From Bermanella sp049115935 (GTDB lineage: Bacteria > Pseudomonadota > Gammaproteobacteria > Pseudomonadales > Oceanobacteraceae): DNA of 64,000 nt. Positions 9,040-18,264 of this stretch are shown one piece after another. Location of the stretch: the NCBI GenBank assembly GCA_049115935.1, contig JAGDZK010000037.1, positions 6,239-70,238 on the forward strand, written 5' to 3'. Both the position numbers and the translations under genes were made by a program. Positions within the stretch are counted from its first letter, which is position 1. Each line of letters starts with the position of its first letter. The notes below the pieces were generated by a model. The model saw nothing but the letters and a program-made list of their open reading frames with translations. It ran no database searches and had not been told where the DNA came from.

Positions 9040-9618
9040 TTAAAATTTAAAGCGTCCTGAGAATGCAATGGCGCTTAAACCTGAGCTCAATTCTACCTCA
9101 CTGCCATTTTGCTCAGCCTCTTCCCAACCAATGCCTTTAATTTTATACGAGATTTCAAATTCTAACTCTTCGCTAGCGGGAATAAAAACACCACCTAAAA
9201 AGTTAAGTGCTAACCCACCTAGGTCATCACTTTGATCAAAGTTTTTAGCCGAGTCTTTAAATTCATATAGACCAAAACCCAGCCCTAAAAACGGCTGAAA
9301 TTTGCCTTTACTTAATGGAAAATGCCAATCAAAGTCGATACCCGCGTATTCACCTTTTTCACCTGCATTTTCAATATCGATACTGGTAAAGCTCACTTCT
9401 AAACGCTTGCCACTTGCAAATACATAACCCACTTCGATGTCTCCTTGAGTTTGATCAAGGTCATCTTCTGATGTACCAAAATTACCTTTAGCTTCTTGCG
9501 AGCCCGATCCTGTGGCAAACCCCATTCCTAGGTAAATTTGTTCATCCGTCGCACAAGCAAAAAATGACATACCTAAAAGTGTTAGTGCGAGTGTTGTTAT
9601 TTTTATTATGTGAGACAT
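9040..9618 (-). CDS. Small outer-membrane beta-barrel protein
   Basis: Function unknown. A signal peptide (about 1-23, ending FACA) precedes a mature protein of about 168 residues made of alternating amphipathic strands rich in Gly, Phe and acidic residues. It ends in FSGRFKF, with a C-terminal Phe. Segments such as FQPFLGLGFGLYEF resemble eight-stranded OmpA-like or OmpW-like barrels. The Cys near the signal cleavage site could also be read as a lipobox (FFAC), but the Phe at -3 is atypical. Monocistronic. Confidence 0.7.
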   Translation of the reverse strand: MSHIIKITTLALTLLGMSFFACATDEQIYLGMGFATGSGSQEAKGNFGTSEDDLDQTQGDIEVGYVFASGKRLEVSFTSIDIENAGEKGEYAGIDFDWHFPLSKGKFQPFLGLGFGLYEFKDSAKNFDQSDDLGGLALNFLGGVFIPASEELEFEISYKIKGIGWEEAEQNGSEVELSSGLSAIAFSGRFKF

Positions 9619-9745
9619 GGCCTTTCCTTAGGTGTTTGAAATTGTGCAAAGATAGTACACAAGGAAAAACCACTTGAATAGGCAAAACAAAAATACGCTA
9701 GTACCAAGTATTATCTGATTGGCAAAGCATTACTGCGCTACCAAT

Positions 9746-9777
9746 AACAGCCTAATCACAAAGGTCATTAGGCTGTT
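9746..9777. terminator. Hairpin downstream of the peptidase-barrel gene
   Basis: An 11-bp perfect stem AACAGCCTAAT/ATTAGGCTGTT has a 10-base loop. It lies 9 bases after the minus-strand stop at 9786. The following T-tract is weak, so termination may be inefficient. Confidence 0.55.
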
Positions 9778-9785
9778 AGTACTTA

Positions 9786-12542
9786 CTATAAGGACAGCTC
9801 TAGGCCAAAGGTGGTTTGTGTTTCATCTGTAATGATATCACTATCATTGTGAACAGATTCAAGAACAAAACGCACAGGAATAATATTCATCAGTACAGTA
9901 TCAAAACTCAATTTAACAGACGCTTGATTAATCTTTATGGTTTCACTTGCAAGCACACCCTCAATTTCGTAATGGCGATAAGCAAGACTGAGCGCCTCAC
10001 GTTGCAATGACAATGGAAATTTAAAATAATACGCCGAGCCATTAAATACTTTTGATGCATTAATTTCAGTAAAGCTGACACGACTGGCATACACATCCCC
10101 TTTTAGGGATGTCATTATAAATGCACTAGGATCTTTACCCAGTAATGAAACCGCATCGTTTATCTCAACCCCTCTTCGTTCACCTTGAGAAACGTCTGCA
10201 TTGCTCTCTGAATATTTTGCTTTAATCCCAGCAAAGGTTTCATAAGGAAAGGAAGTACCCACTCGCAATGCTGCTCCTGATATTTGATCACCACGATCTT
10301 CAGTAGCATAAGCATTCATTGAAAACAGCTCGTTATAATAAAAACTATACCCAAATGCTTGAGCGCGATTAATGGAAACATTCAGAGATAATGGTTCCCT
10401 ATCTATATTTTTATAATCTTGATAAAAACCGGCATCCAGCGCCCCGCTCCAATAGCCGGATCTTAGAAAGGGCAGTTTTAAATCGACCGCAATACCATAA
10501 TCACGGACATTTAAATTTTCGTACTCTTCAAGACCATCTTTTGCAACGTAATAACTCTCTAAGCCATACAATAAAAAATGTTGATTATTACTATAACGCG
10601 CACCAAGCAAGACACTTTTTTCTTCATCTCTTTGCGCTCTTAAGGTCAACTCATGGTAAGTAAGCGGGTCAGAAAAAACCGCAGAAATATCATATACCGA
10701 ATCTCCATCTTCATTTTTGCCAAATAAAAGATTGCCCGCGCTGTAGCTTAGGGTATTAAAAAAACCATAGGACGCTTCATTATCAAGGGTTTGATTTTCT
10801 AAATCATCAAAATGTGTCGTTTGTGAATGTAGTGGGTGGGCAGCATCATCCCACATCAATTTAACAACATAGGGTGACTCTGGTATGTCATCCATTGTAA
10901 TTAATGAATAGTAATAATCATCAGGTGAGATGGCCTCAACAATCAGCTGATTATTGCCAGCTAGTTTAGCCGCGACAATGTTGTCGCCCTGTGCCACACG
11001 GCTCACCTTGTTATCTTTCACTTTATAAACCGAACTGCCTAATGGGCTATTGGCAATAAAATAAACAGCGCCTGCAGCATCAACATCGGCCACAATACTG
11101 TAAAAGCCCGTTAAACTATAAAGCGGTTGTTGGTCGCGGTATAAGGTTCGTTTGTTACCTTCTTGTTTAAAATAGTAAAGATGGTCATCTTTCACTACTA
11201 CTGACGAGTTAACCGACTGATAAAATTCATCACCAACATATAACTGAGGATTAACAAACGACGAAGGCACATCAAAATAAACCGCACGGCCATCGTTCAT
11301 ATAACCTTGTATTATCTTACCTTGTGTACCGTCTTTAATTTGTGCGCTCTCATCAAATAAGCCTTGGGTTATTTTCCAAGGAGATGTTGCACGACCATTG
11401 ACCGTATAAAATTCATCATCTTGCAAAAAAACACGACCATAGGCTAACGATGATGCTGCTTGCTTAATGGATTGTGAGGCCATATCAAACTGATAAAGCT
11501 GCGGCGCTGTTACTCCGTCTTCTGATGCGAGCATCAAAACTTTGTTCTGTTGTGTATTCATATCAGAATAATATTTTGAACGCGCTAATACTTCGCCTTT
11601 TGTCAGCACCATTGACGCTGACTCTTTCTGTGTGGCTGCCACCCACTCATCAAAGTTTCTATCAAAACTTTTTAAGAAGGTTCGCTTGCTTGGTTTATTC
11701 ACACTAAACGGAAAATACCAGTATTTTGAACGGTTTTTAAAGTATTCATTTGTTTTATCTAGACCGTACTTTTGAGCTAAAAAGTATTGATAATGCCCGC
11801 CAAAAATATAATGCCCTTCACGATACGGGAAATTCAGAGATTGGTTATATAAACGCTCTTTTTTTAAATTACCGGCATTGGCTTGTACATTGGTCATCGC
11901 ACGATAACGACCACTGTAAAGTCTGCCACCTCGACCATGCCAGGACTCATTAAGGACAGCGTTGCCCTCTAAAATAAAACTGGATTCAAATACATTGGGG
12001 GTAACCGCGGGGAAAAACGGCAAAAAGATATTACCATTACGAAATACATTATAAACACCACGGGAAACCGGATTGTTTTTCGCATTGGTTTGATAGTTAT
12101 GGGCTGTTTCATGCAATAACAAGGTATCTAACCAAGAACTTGATGCAAAGTAATCCGGCACCTGTGCACCGCCCATGTAGTTAATTTGACGATTAGATGG
12201 ATACTGGGTAGAAAAACCATTGGCGATTTGGTTATTCGAAGAGATTAACCCCACTGACAATGGCGTATCCAGTTGATAACCAAATGTGGCTTCATATAAA
12301 GGGTGTAACTTATCTCCCAAAGCCGCAGCATGTTCTGCTTGAGGCTTGGTCTGCTGTGTATAAATTAAGCGAGTATTATTATTGTCTTGTATAAAGTACG
12401 GGTCATCTTCAGGTACCACTGCACTATTAGGGAAAACAATTTCTTGAGCATTTGAATGCAATGGCATGGCACTAAGCACTAGTAAACTTAATTGCAATAC
12501 ATGCCCTAAGCATAACGATAAACGATTGAATCCTGATTTCAC
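9786..12542 (-). CDS. Secreted HExxH metallopeptidase with C-terminal barrel-like region
   Basis: Probable surface zinc peptidase. The signal peptide (about 1-32) ends in SNA. The zinc motif HETAH is at residues 144-148, and candidate third ligands E192 (ILEGNAV) and E199 follow at gluzincin spacing. Residues about 320-560 contain repeated short beta motifs (LYQFDMAS, VYFIANS, HLYYFKQEG) suggesting a propeller. Residues about 590-918 alternate like transmembrane strands (LLYGLESYYV, YSFYYNELF) and resemble an outer-membrane barrel. The gene stands alone, 30 bp downstream of the convergent-free DMT gene start side. I do not recognise a named family for the whole protein. Confidence 0.65.
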   Translation of the reverse strand: MKSGFNRLSLCLGHVLQLSLLVLSAMPLHSNAQEIVFPNSAVVPEDDPYFIQDNNNTRLIYTQQTKPQAEHAAALGDKLHPLYEATFGYQLDTPLSVGLISSNNQIANGFSTQYPSNRQINYMGGAQVPDYFASSSWLDTLLLHETAHNYQTNAKNNPVSRGVYNVFRNGNIFLPFFPAVTPNVFESSFILEGNAVLNESWHGRGGRLYSGRYRAMTNVQANAGNLKKERLYNQSLNFPYREGHYIFGGHYQYFLAQKYGLDKTNEYFKNRSKYWYFPFSVNKPSKRTFLKSFDRNFDEWVAATQKESASMVLTKGEVLARSKYYSDMNTQQNKVLMLASEDGVTAPQLYQFDMASQSIKQAASSLAYGRVFLQDDEFYTVNGRATSPWKITQGLFDESAQIKDGTQGKIIQGYMNDGRAVYFDVPSSFVNPQLYVGDEFYQSVNSSVVVKDDHLYYFKQEGNKRTLYRDQQPLYSLTGFYSIVADVDAAGAVYFIANSPLGSSVYKVKDNKVSRVAQGDNIVAAKLAGNNQLIVEAISPDDYYYSLITMDDIPESPYVVKLMWDDAAHPLHSQTTHFDDLENQTLDNEASYGFFNTLSYSAGNLLFGKNEDGDSVYDISAVFSDPLTYHELTLRAQRDEEKSVLLGARYSNNQHFLLYGLESYYVAKDGLEEYENLNVRDYGIAVDLKLPFLRSGYWSGALDAGFYQDYKNIDREPLSLNVSINRAQAFGYSFYYNELFSMNAYATEDRGDQISGAALRVGTSFPYETFAGIKAKYSESNADVSQGERRGVEINDAVSLLGKDPSAFIMTSLKGDVYASRVSFTEINASKVFNGSAYYFKFPLSLQREALSLAYRHYEIEGVLASETIKINQASVKLSFDTVLMNIIPVRFVLESVHNDSDIITDETQTTFGLELSL

Positions 12543-12572
12543 AAATAGTCCCTAATATTTTAAACATTCATG

Positions 12573-13481
12573 TCAGCCAGTAATGGCTGGTGGTATATCT
12601 TTGTCTTTCAACACTTTAGGCTCACGGCTAAAGTAAACACCAATAAATATAATAATAATGGCTAGCCATTGTTGTACAACTAAGCGTTCGCCTAATAGTA
12701 ACATTGAAAATAGTAATGTCGTGACTGGCAATAAGTTTACATAACCCGCTGCGGTAGCCGTTTTAACAAACTGTAAAGAATAATTATATAAACCGTATGC
12801 CCCTAAGGTCACCACTAAACCCAAATAGACAATCATTCCCACTGTTGATAAAGCAACCTGAGTGGGCCAGTCAGACATTAACGCCCAAGGTAAAAAGAAG
12901 ATCGCCCCCATAAAACTTTGCAAAGCCGTTAATACAAACGCGTTATAGCGCTGAACAAGGTGTTTAACAAGCAAGGTATATCCCACGGCAGTGGCCATTG
13001 CCATAAACTCTAAGAAATTTCCTAATAATGCGTTACTTGCTTGATCAGACTCTTGCGTTGATAGGCTCATCCATAATACGCCACCTAATGCGACTAAAAA
13101 TCCTAACCATTGTTTCATGGTATTGCGTTCTTTAAAGATAACAAAAGCAGCAATCGCTACCATTAACGGCAGTAACGAAGTGACCATACCCGCCTGACCT
13201 GCACTGGTGTATTGCAAGGCTTTTGCTTCAAATAAAAAGTATAAACAGGGCTCGAAAAATGCCATGCCTAGTAAGTACTTCCAATCACCTTGTTGGTATT
13301 GAATGCGGGGGCGTAACCAAATAGCCAGCACGATGAAAGTAACTGAAGCCACCAGCATACGTAAAAACACCACAATCATAGGTGGCATATCGGTGACGGC
13401 TATCTTTAACGCAATAAAGGAGCTGCCCCATAACGTCATAGCAACCAGCAATGACACATGGGCACGTAAAGTATCTGACAT
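12573..13481 (-). CDS. DMT-superfamily (EamA) transporter
   Basis: Inner-membrane metabolite exporter or importer of unknown substrate. It has ten predicted membrane helices arranged as two EamA repeats (about residues 5-135 and 150-285). Typical signatures are LWGSSFIALKIAV at the start of repeat one and the Pro-rich LLPVTTLLFSMLLLGERL near the end of repeat two. The length of 302 aa is normal. The ATG at 13481 is preceded by an AGG Shine-Dalgarno sequence. Confidence 0.9.
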   Translation of the reverse strand: MSDTLRAHVSLLVAMTLWGSSFIALKIAVTDMPPMIVVFLRMLVASVTFIVLAIWLRPRIQYQQGDWKYLLGMAFFEPCLYFLFEAKALQYTSAGQAGMVTSLLPLMVAIAAFVIFKERNTMKQWLGFLVALGGVLWMSLSTQESDQASNALLGNFLEFMAMATAVGYTLLVKHLVQRYNAFVLTALQSFMGAIFFLPWALMSDWPTQVALSTVGMIVYLGLVVTLGAYGLYNYSLQFVKTATAAGYVNLLPVTTLLFSMLLLGERLVVQQWLAIIIIFIGVYFSREPKVLKDKDIPPAITG

Positions 13482-13539
13482 AGGGAGCCTAAATATAAAG
13501 TGACGCAGGAGTATAAAGGGTAATGTAACGAATACTATT

Positions 13540-14535
13540 CTAAAAAAATTCTATATCGTTCGCATCACTTTGAGAGGATTTTTTTTGGTCTTCATATTCG
13601 ATACGATTTCGTCCATTGGACTTTGCCGCATACAAGGCAGCATCCGCATATTCAAGTAAGCTACGCTGATCAACATTTGGGTTCACAAACGTGTACCCGA
13701 TACTGACAGTGATTTTACCAAAAGGAAAATTACAGTTTTCGACTTCCTGCCGGAAACGCTCTAACGCTAGAGACACCCCCTCTTTTGATACTCGATTAAT
13801 AATCACCAAAAACTCTTCACCACCAAAGCGAAATAGAAAATCGGTATGCCGAAATGTTTTTTCCATTAAACCCGAAAATAGTATTAATACCTCATCACCA
13901 TATAAGTGACCAAAACTATCGTTAACGGCTTTAAAATGATCAATATCTAAAATGGCCACCCATGAGCGCTTGTCTTCACAGTCAGCACCTGTATTTTGAT
14001 AGTATTCAAAGACCTGATTTAATATCAGATCCATGGTTTGCCGGTTATGTAAATGGGTAAGGTTATCTCGCTCTTTGGAGTCCAATAAGATAACAAGCCG
14101 CTCATATACTTTAAATAACCCAACTAGCTGCTCGTAATTTTCTTTGTTGAGCGAACCTTTAACTAAGACAACTCGTCTAGGTTTCACGTTTTCAAACACA
14201 TCCATTGCAACATAGGTTTCGTGATCATCACTTAAGTGAATAATCCCCCCCTGGTGTTGCTGGACTATTCGATCAATAAGGTGGCTGTACTCATCTTGAA
14301 CATTATCATCTAACGATAAGGGAAAGCGCCTTACCAGGTACTCAACATTAGAGGCTTTATCATCTTTATGCTTACGCGATAAACTGAATATCTCATAGGA
14401 GGCCGCATCTTTAACCCCCTCAAATTCCATTAAAATACTGATAAATTGATGGGTAAGGTCGTGATAAGTCTTATGCTCGAGCAGTCGAATCGATAATGCA
14501 AAAGCTTGGTTTAACTCATCATTACTCATAAACAT
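13540..14535 (-). CDS. Diguanylate cyclase (GGDEF) with N-terminal sensory region
   Basis: Makes cyclic di-GMP. The C-terminal GGDEF domain (about 155-315) has DNLTHLHNR at its start and the active-site GGEEF at 238-242. An intact inhibitory I-site, RHTD at 229-232, lies at the standard five-residue distance. Residues 1-150 have no membrane segment or signal peptide and look like a GAF-type cytoplasmic sensor, though I cannot name the ligand. The gene starts at MFMSN; the second Met is an alternative. Catalytic activity and product inhibition are both expected. Confidence 0.9.
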   Translation of the reverse strand: MFMSNDELNQAFALSIRLLEHKTYHDLTHQFISILMEFEGVKDAASYEIFSLSRKHKDDKASNVEYLVRRFPLSLDDNVQDEYSHLIDRIVQQHQGGIIHLSDDHETYVAMDVFENVKPRRVVLVKGSLNKENYEQLVGLFKVYERLVILLDSKERDNLTHLHNRQTMDLILNQVFEYYQNTGADCEDKRSWVAILDIDHFKAVNDSFGHLYGDEVLILFSGLMEKTFRHTDFLFRFGGEEFLVIINRVSKEGVSLALERFRQEVENCNFPFGKITVSIGYTFVNPNVDQRSLLEYADAALYAAKSNGRNRIEYEDQKKSSQSDANDIEFF

Positions 14536-14973
14536 GCTCTGAAGGTGTCATTTGAGTCGGCACGGTCCTCTTCACCAACCACACCCATATAAGAGTAGAT
14601 ACAAGACCTAGATCTCGCCACATAGCGCACAAGGCCCGATAACCAGCTCATCACCAAAATAATGCATATTTCGCAGTACGCACCAAAAAGAAACTCCCAA
14701 TAATGTGTGACTACCCTGCTGTTAGTATCTGTATGCCCCAATCTGCACCATAAATGTCACTGTAATGTGCAAGTTACTTCTAATAAGGCATTAACTTTTG
14801 TTTTGGTATAAAATTTGCGATTGCACTGGCTGATTTAAACAGAAGCAGCTGATTAATAAGCATTTTACCGGTTTAGAATGACCTTCTATAACCAATAGTT
14901 ATGTTAATGCCCAGCCATACTATCAATTGGCGAGAGTTCATTAACATAAGTAAGCAATACACAGGAGACCAAC
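14536..14973. other. 438-bp region ahead of the amino-acid ABC operon
   Basis: Divergent upstream region of the diguanylate cyclase gene and the ABC importer. It holds a possible -10 TATAAA at 14807-14812 without a convincing -35. Nearer the operon is a long-loop inverted repeat (separate entry). A 71-codon minus-strand frame overlapping the cyclase start was rejected as noncoding. Confidence 0.4.
14899..14949 (+). promoter_or_regulatory. 11-bp inverted repeat in the leader of the ABC operon
   Basis: TTATGTTAATG at 14899-14909 is perfectly complementary to CATTAACATAA at 14939-14949, with a 29-base loop. It lies 25 bases before the hisP-like ATG. It may form a leader stem-loop or be two half-sites of a regulator. 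Confidence 0.45.
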
Positions 14974-15747
14974 ATGGGTCCACAAATCGCCCCTCTGGTT
15001 GCCACCAACATCTATAAGCAGTTTGGTGACAATGAAGTTCTAAAAGGGGTCTCATTAGAAGCCAATAAAGGAGATGTAATCTCTGTGATTGGCTCTTCGG
15101 GCTCAGGTAAAAGTACCTTTTTACGCTGCATCAATATGCTTGAGGTTCCCACCAAAGGGGATATTCAAGTACATGGCGAGCAGGTAAAGTTCAAGCTAGA
15201 TCGCAAAGGTGAGCGTGTACCTGCAGATAACCGCCAAGTAGAGCGCATGCGTGCGCAGTTAGCCATGGTATTCCAAGGATTTAACCTTTGGTCTCATATG
15301 ACGGTGCTTGAAAACATCATTGAGGCGCCTATTCAGGTGCTGGGTATTAGCAAAGCAGAAGCCATTGAACGCGCTGAAGAGCACCTTAACCGCGTGGGGC
15401 TATATGAGCGCAAAGATTATTACCCCGCTCATATGTCAGGTGGCCAACAACAGCGTGCGGCTATCGCACGCGCGTTAGCCATGAACCCAGAAGTGATGTT
15501 GTTTGATGAACCGACTTCTGCCCTTGACCCTGAGTTAGTGGGTGAAGTGTTAAAAGTGATGCGTGAACTCGCCGAAGAAGGCCGCACCATGGTAGTGGTG
15601 ACCCACGAAATGGCATTTGCCAAAGACGTTTCCAACAAGGTAATGTTTTTACATCAAGGAAAGATTGAAGAATACGGTGATCCAAAAGAAGTATTCGAGC
15701 ACCCCAAATCAGAGCGCTTTAAACAATTTATTTCCTCTGTTTATTAA
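14974..15747 (+). CDS. Amino-acid ABC transporter ATP-binding protein (HisP-like)
   Basis: Energises import of a polar, probably basic, amino acid. Walker A GSSGSGKST is at residues 40-48, the signature MSGGQQQ at 154-160 and Walker B LFDEP at 176-180, followed by the H of VVTHEM. The insertion KLDRKGERVPADNRQ after the Walker A region is typical of the HisP/AotP subgroup that serves His/Arg/Lys/ornithine systems. An AGGAG Shine-Dalgarno precedes the ATG. It is first in a four-gene operon ATPase, binding protein, permease, permease. Confidence 0.93.
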   Translation: MGPQIAPLVATNIYKQFGDNEVLKGVSLEANKGDVISVIGSSGSGKSTFLRCINMLEVPTKGDIQVHGEQVKFKLDRKGERVPADNRQVERMRAQLAMVFQGFNLWSHMTVLENIIEAPIQVLGISKAEAIERAEEHLNRVGLYERKDYYPAHMSGGQQQRAAIARALAMNPEVMLFDEPTSALDPELVGEVLKVMRELAEEGRTMVVVTHEMAFAKDVSNKVMFLHQGKIEEYGDPKEVFEHPKSERFKQFISSVY

Positions 15748-15783
15748 ACCAAACCAAAAACAAAAAGTCGTTGGAGCAACATA

Positions 15784-16533
15784 ATGAAAAAGACGTTATT
15801 AGCATTAGCCGGTGTATTGAGCCTAAGCGCTCACGCTGAAATCGATAGCATTCGTGTGGCCGTTGATGCCCCTTACCCACCGTTTGAATACAAAGCACCT
15901 GACGGCACACTAACAGGCTTCGAAGTTGACCTAGGTAACGCAGTTTGCCAAGAGATCACCAAAAAAGATTGTGACTGGGTAGTGCAAGCATGGGACGGCA
16001 TCATCCCAGGTTTATTGGCGCGTAAATACGACATGATCTTCTCTTCAATGTCGGTAAACGAAGAGCGTAAAGAAAAAGTATTATTCTCTAAACCTTACTA
16101 TCAAGTACCTTCTGCTTACTTTGCTCCGGTAAAAGGCAAGTTTGATGCAAGTAAAGTTAAAGATCTTCGTATTGGTGTACAACGTGCAACGGTGCAAGAT
16201 AACTACCTAACGCAAATGAAAAAAGACGCGGAGATCGTACGCTACACAACAGCAGATGATATGGTCATCGATCTTGAAGGCGGCCGCTTAGATGCCATCT
16301 TTGTTGATGCCCCTGTAGGCGAAGACATGCTAAAAGGCAAAGCTAAGTTCACCCAAGCGGGTGAAATGGTCACTCAGCCAGTTAGCATTTTTGGTGAAGG
16401 CATTGCCGCTGCATTTCGTAAGCGTGACAAAACTCTAGCCGAAAAAGTAACCGTGGCGCTTGATAAACTAAAAGCCAATGGTACTTACGATAAGATCATG
16501 AAGAAGTACTTCAGCTACAGCATTAAGGTATAA
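15784..16533 (+). CDS. Periplasmic basic-amino-acid-binding protein
   Basis: Captures the substrate in the periplasm for the ABC importer. The signal peptide (residues 1-18) ends in AHA. The mature protein has the SBP_bac_3 fold with typical starts IRVAVDAPYPPFEY, GFEVDLGNAVC and WDGIIPGLLARKYD. The pair of cysteines in VCQEITKKDC matches the disulfide of HisJ/ArgT-like proteins, supporting lysine/arginine/ornithine or histidine as ligand. The gene follows the ATPase after 36 bases with a GGAG ribosome-binding site. A strong hairpin follows it. Confidence 0.92.
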   Translation: MKKTLLALAGVLSLSAHAEIDSIRVAVDAPYPPFEYKAPDGTLTGFEVDLGNAVCQEITKKDCDWVVQAWDGIIPGLLARKYDMIFSSMSVNEERKEKVLFSKPYYQVPSAYFAPVKGKFDASKVKDLRIGVQRATVQDNYLTQMKKDAEIVRYTTADDMVIDLEGGRLDAIFVDAPVGEDMLKGKAKFTQAGEMVTQPVSIFGEGIAAAFRKRDKTLAEKVTVALDKLKANGTYDKIMKKYFSYSIKV

Positions 16534-16547
16534 TAGCCTTTAGCCAT

Positions 16548-16579
16548 AAATGCCCAAGCAGCTTGCTGCTTGGGCATTT
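16548..16579 (+). terminator. Strong intra-operon hairpin between binding-protein and permease genes
   Basis: A 15-bp perfect stem AAATGCCCAAGCAGC/GCTGCTTGGGCATTT has a minimal loop and is followed by TTTGTTATTTT. By analogy with hairpins between hisJ and hisQ, it probably stabilises or partly terminates the message, so that the binding protein is made in excess over the membrane subunits. Confidence 0.75.
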
Positions 16580-16672
16580 GTTATTTTGGAGGCGTACAGT
16601 TTTTCGCACTCTTAAGTGATTCTTCGTTACATTAAGCAAAAACTGATTCCAGATTTAAAACGAGCACACGTT

Positions 16673-17380
16673 ATGTTGGATTTACACGGCTATGGCCCAA
16701 GCATTTTTAGCGGCGCCATTGTCACCATAAAATTAGCCATTTTTTCAGTGGCCATCGCCTTTATATTAGGCCTGTTGGGCGCTATAGCAAAACAATCAAA
16801 TAATCGTGCCGCGCGCACCATCGCCACCTTATACACAACCATCATTCGTGGTGTACCTGACCTTGTATTAATGATGCTAATTTTCTTTGGTGGTCAGATT
16901 GCATTTAATGCCTTTACCGAGTGGTTATATTTCGCAAGCGATGAAAAAATCGATATCTTCATTAACATCAATGAATTTGTAGCCGGTGTCATCACCATTG
17001 GGTTTATCTTCGGTGCTTACATGACCGAAACCTTCCGCGGGGCATTTATTGCGGTTGACCATGGACAAATTGAAGCAGGTAAAGCTTACGGCATGACTAA
17101 CCTGCAAGTATTCAAACGCATTATGTTTCCACAAATGATGCGCCATGCATTACCCGGCATCGGTAATAACTGGCAAGTACTACTTAAAACCACGGCGCTG
17201 GTTAGTGTCATTGGTTTAGCTGATATGGTGCGCTTAGCCACCGAAGCGGCAAAATCCACAGGGGAGCCATTTTTATTTTTTATCCCTGTTGCGGGTGTGT
17301 ATTTAGCGTTAACCGCTGTCACAGAATGGGGTTTTGCCATTTTGAAAAAACGTTATAACGCTGGCACGGTGGAGGCTTAA
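16673..17380 (+). CDS. Amino-acid ABC transporter permease (HisQ-like)
   Basis: Membrane subunit of the importer. The frame is open from a GTG at 16616, but the ATG at 16673 (MLDLHGYGPSI) gives the start seen in HisQ/AotQ proteins, so it is preferred. Several membrane helices are present. The inner-membrane-component loop TEAAKSTGEPFLFF and the EAA-type segment GQIEAGKAYGMTNLQVFKRI are intact; the latter contacts the ATPase. The next permease gene starts 2 bases after the stop, so translation is likely coupled. Confidence 0.9.
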   Translation: MLDLHGYGPSIFSGAIVTIKLAIFSVAIAFILGLLGAIAKQSNNRAARTIATLYTTIIRGVPDLVLMMLIFFGGQIAFNAFTEWLYFASDEKIDIFININEFVAGVITIGFIFGAYMTETFRGAFIAVDHGQIEAGKAYGMTNLQVFKRIMFPQMMRHALPGIGNNWQVLLKTTALVSVIGLADMVRLATEAAKSTGEPFLFFIPVAGVYLALTAVTEWGFAILKKRYNAGTVEA

Positions 17381-17382
17381 TC

Positions 17383-18096
17383 ATGGAATCATTACTTGCC
17401 CTTATTGATGCCAACAAAATCTTTAACTTAACCACCCTTGCTCATTATTGGGATGGTTTATTGATGACGGTACAGCTCGTGTTTATGTCACTGCTGATTG
17501 GTTTAATCATTTCTGTGCCGCTTGCCATCATGCGCAACAGTAAAAACCCGTTTATTAATTACCCTGTGTGGTTATTTACCTATGTGTTTCGCGGCACTCC
17601 ATTATTGATTCAGCTGTACATGATTTACTATGGCGTGACATTAATAAACGGTATTCAAGATTCGGTATTCTGGGTGATCTTTGAGCGTGCTTATTACCCG
17701 TGTTTAATCGCCTTTGTTTTAAACACCGCCGCTTACACCACTGAGATTTTCCGTGGAGCGATCGAAGCCACCCCCAAAGGTGAAATAGAAGCCGCAAAAG
17801 CCTATGGTATGAACTGGTTTAAGCGCACCACACGCATTGTTTTACCCAGCGCCTTTCGTCGCGCCATACCGGCTTATAGTAATGAAGTCATCTTCATGCT
17901 GCATGCCAGTGCCATTGCATCCACTGTGACCATTATCGATTTAACCGGCGCTGCTCGTGATATTTACGCGCGTTACTATGCGCCGTTTGAAAGCTTTTTG
18001 TTTGTAGCGGCCATTTATTTATGTATCACCTTTACAATAATTTTTATCTTTAAAAAGTTAGAGAATCGATTGTTAGCCCATTTACAGCCACGATAA
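17383..18096 (+). CDS. Amino-acid ABC transporter permease (HisM-like)
   Basis: Second membrane subunit, pairing with the upstream HisQ-like protein. The 237 residues carry about five helices, RGTPLLIQLYMIYYG in the first half, and the EAA loop KGEIEAAKAYGMNWFKRT. The segment DLTGAARDIYARYYAPFE is typical of HisM/AotM. It is the last gene of the operon and is followed by a strong terminator. Confidence 0.92.
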   Translation: MESLLALIDANKIFNLTTLAHYWDGLLMTVQLVFMSLLIGLIISVPLAIMRNSKNPFINYPVWLFTYVFRGTPLLIQLYMIYYGVTLINGIQDSVFWVIFERAYYPCLIAFVLNTAAYTTEIFRGAIEATPKGEIEAAKAYGMNWFKRTTRIVLPSAFRRAIPAYSNEVIFMLHASAIASTVTIIDLTGAARDIYARYYAPFESFLFVAAIYLCITFTIIFIFKKLENRLLAHLQPR

Positions 18097-18114
18097 TTCA
18101 TTTATCTTACACAT

Positions 18115-18155
18115 AAAAAAAGGCCCTAAACTTATTAAAGTTAGGGCCTTTTTTA
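18115..18155. terminator. Terminator of the ABC operon
   Basis: The stem AAAAAAGGCCCTAA/TTAGGGCCTTTTTT ends in a long T-run. Confidence 0.92.
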
Positions 18156-18211
18156 TAGCGTTTTATCAGGTGTAACGATCATTCATTGGTGATAAATGAA
18201 CGTTAGCTGGA

Positions 18212-18229
18212 CTCCCGCTTGCGCGGGAG
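18212..18229. repeat. REP-like palindrome
   Basis: CTCCCGC-TTGC-GCGGGAG lies in the gap between the ABC operon and the aminotransferase gene. It has the GC-rich short palindrome form of REP elements seen again at 29721. Confidence 0.6.
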
Positions 18230-18264
18230 AGGCGAATAAATACGCTGTGTTTGTGTTGTCGCTA

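Noticed and set aside
14526..14741. 71-codon minus-strand frame upstream of the GGDEF gene
   Set aside because: Overlaps the cyclase start in another frame and shows no domain or ribosome-binding site.
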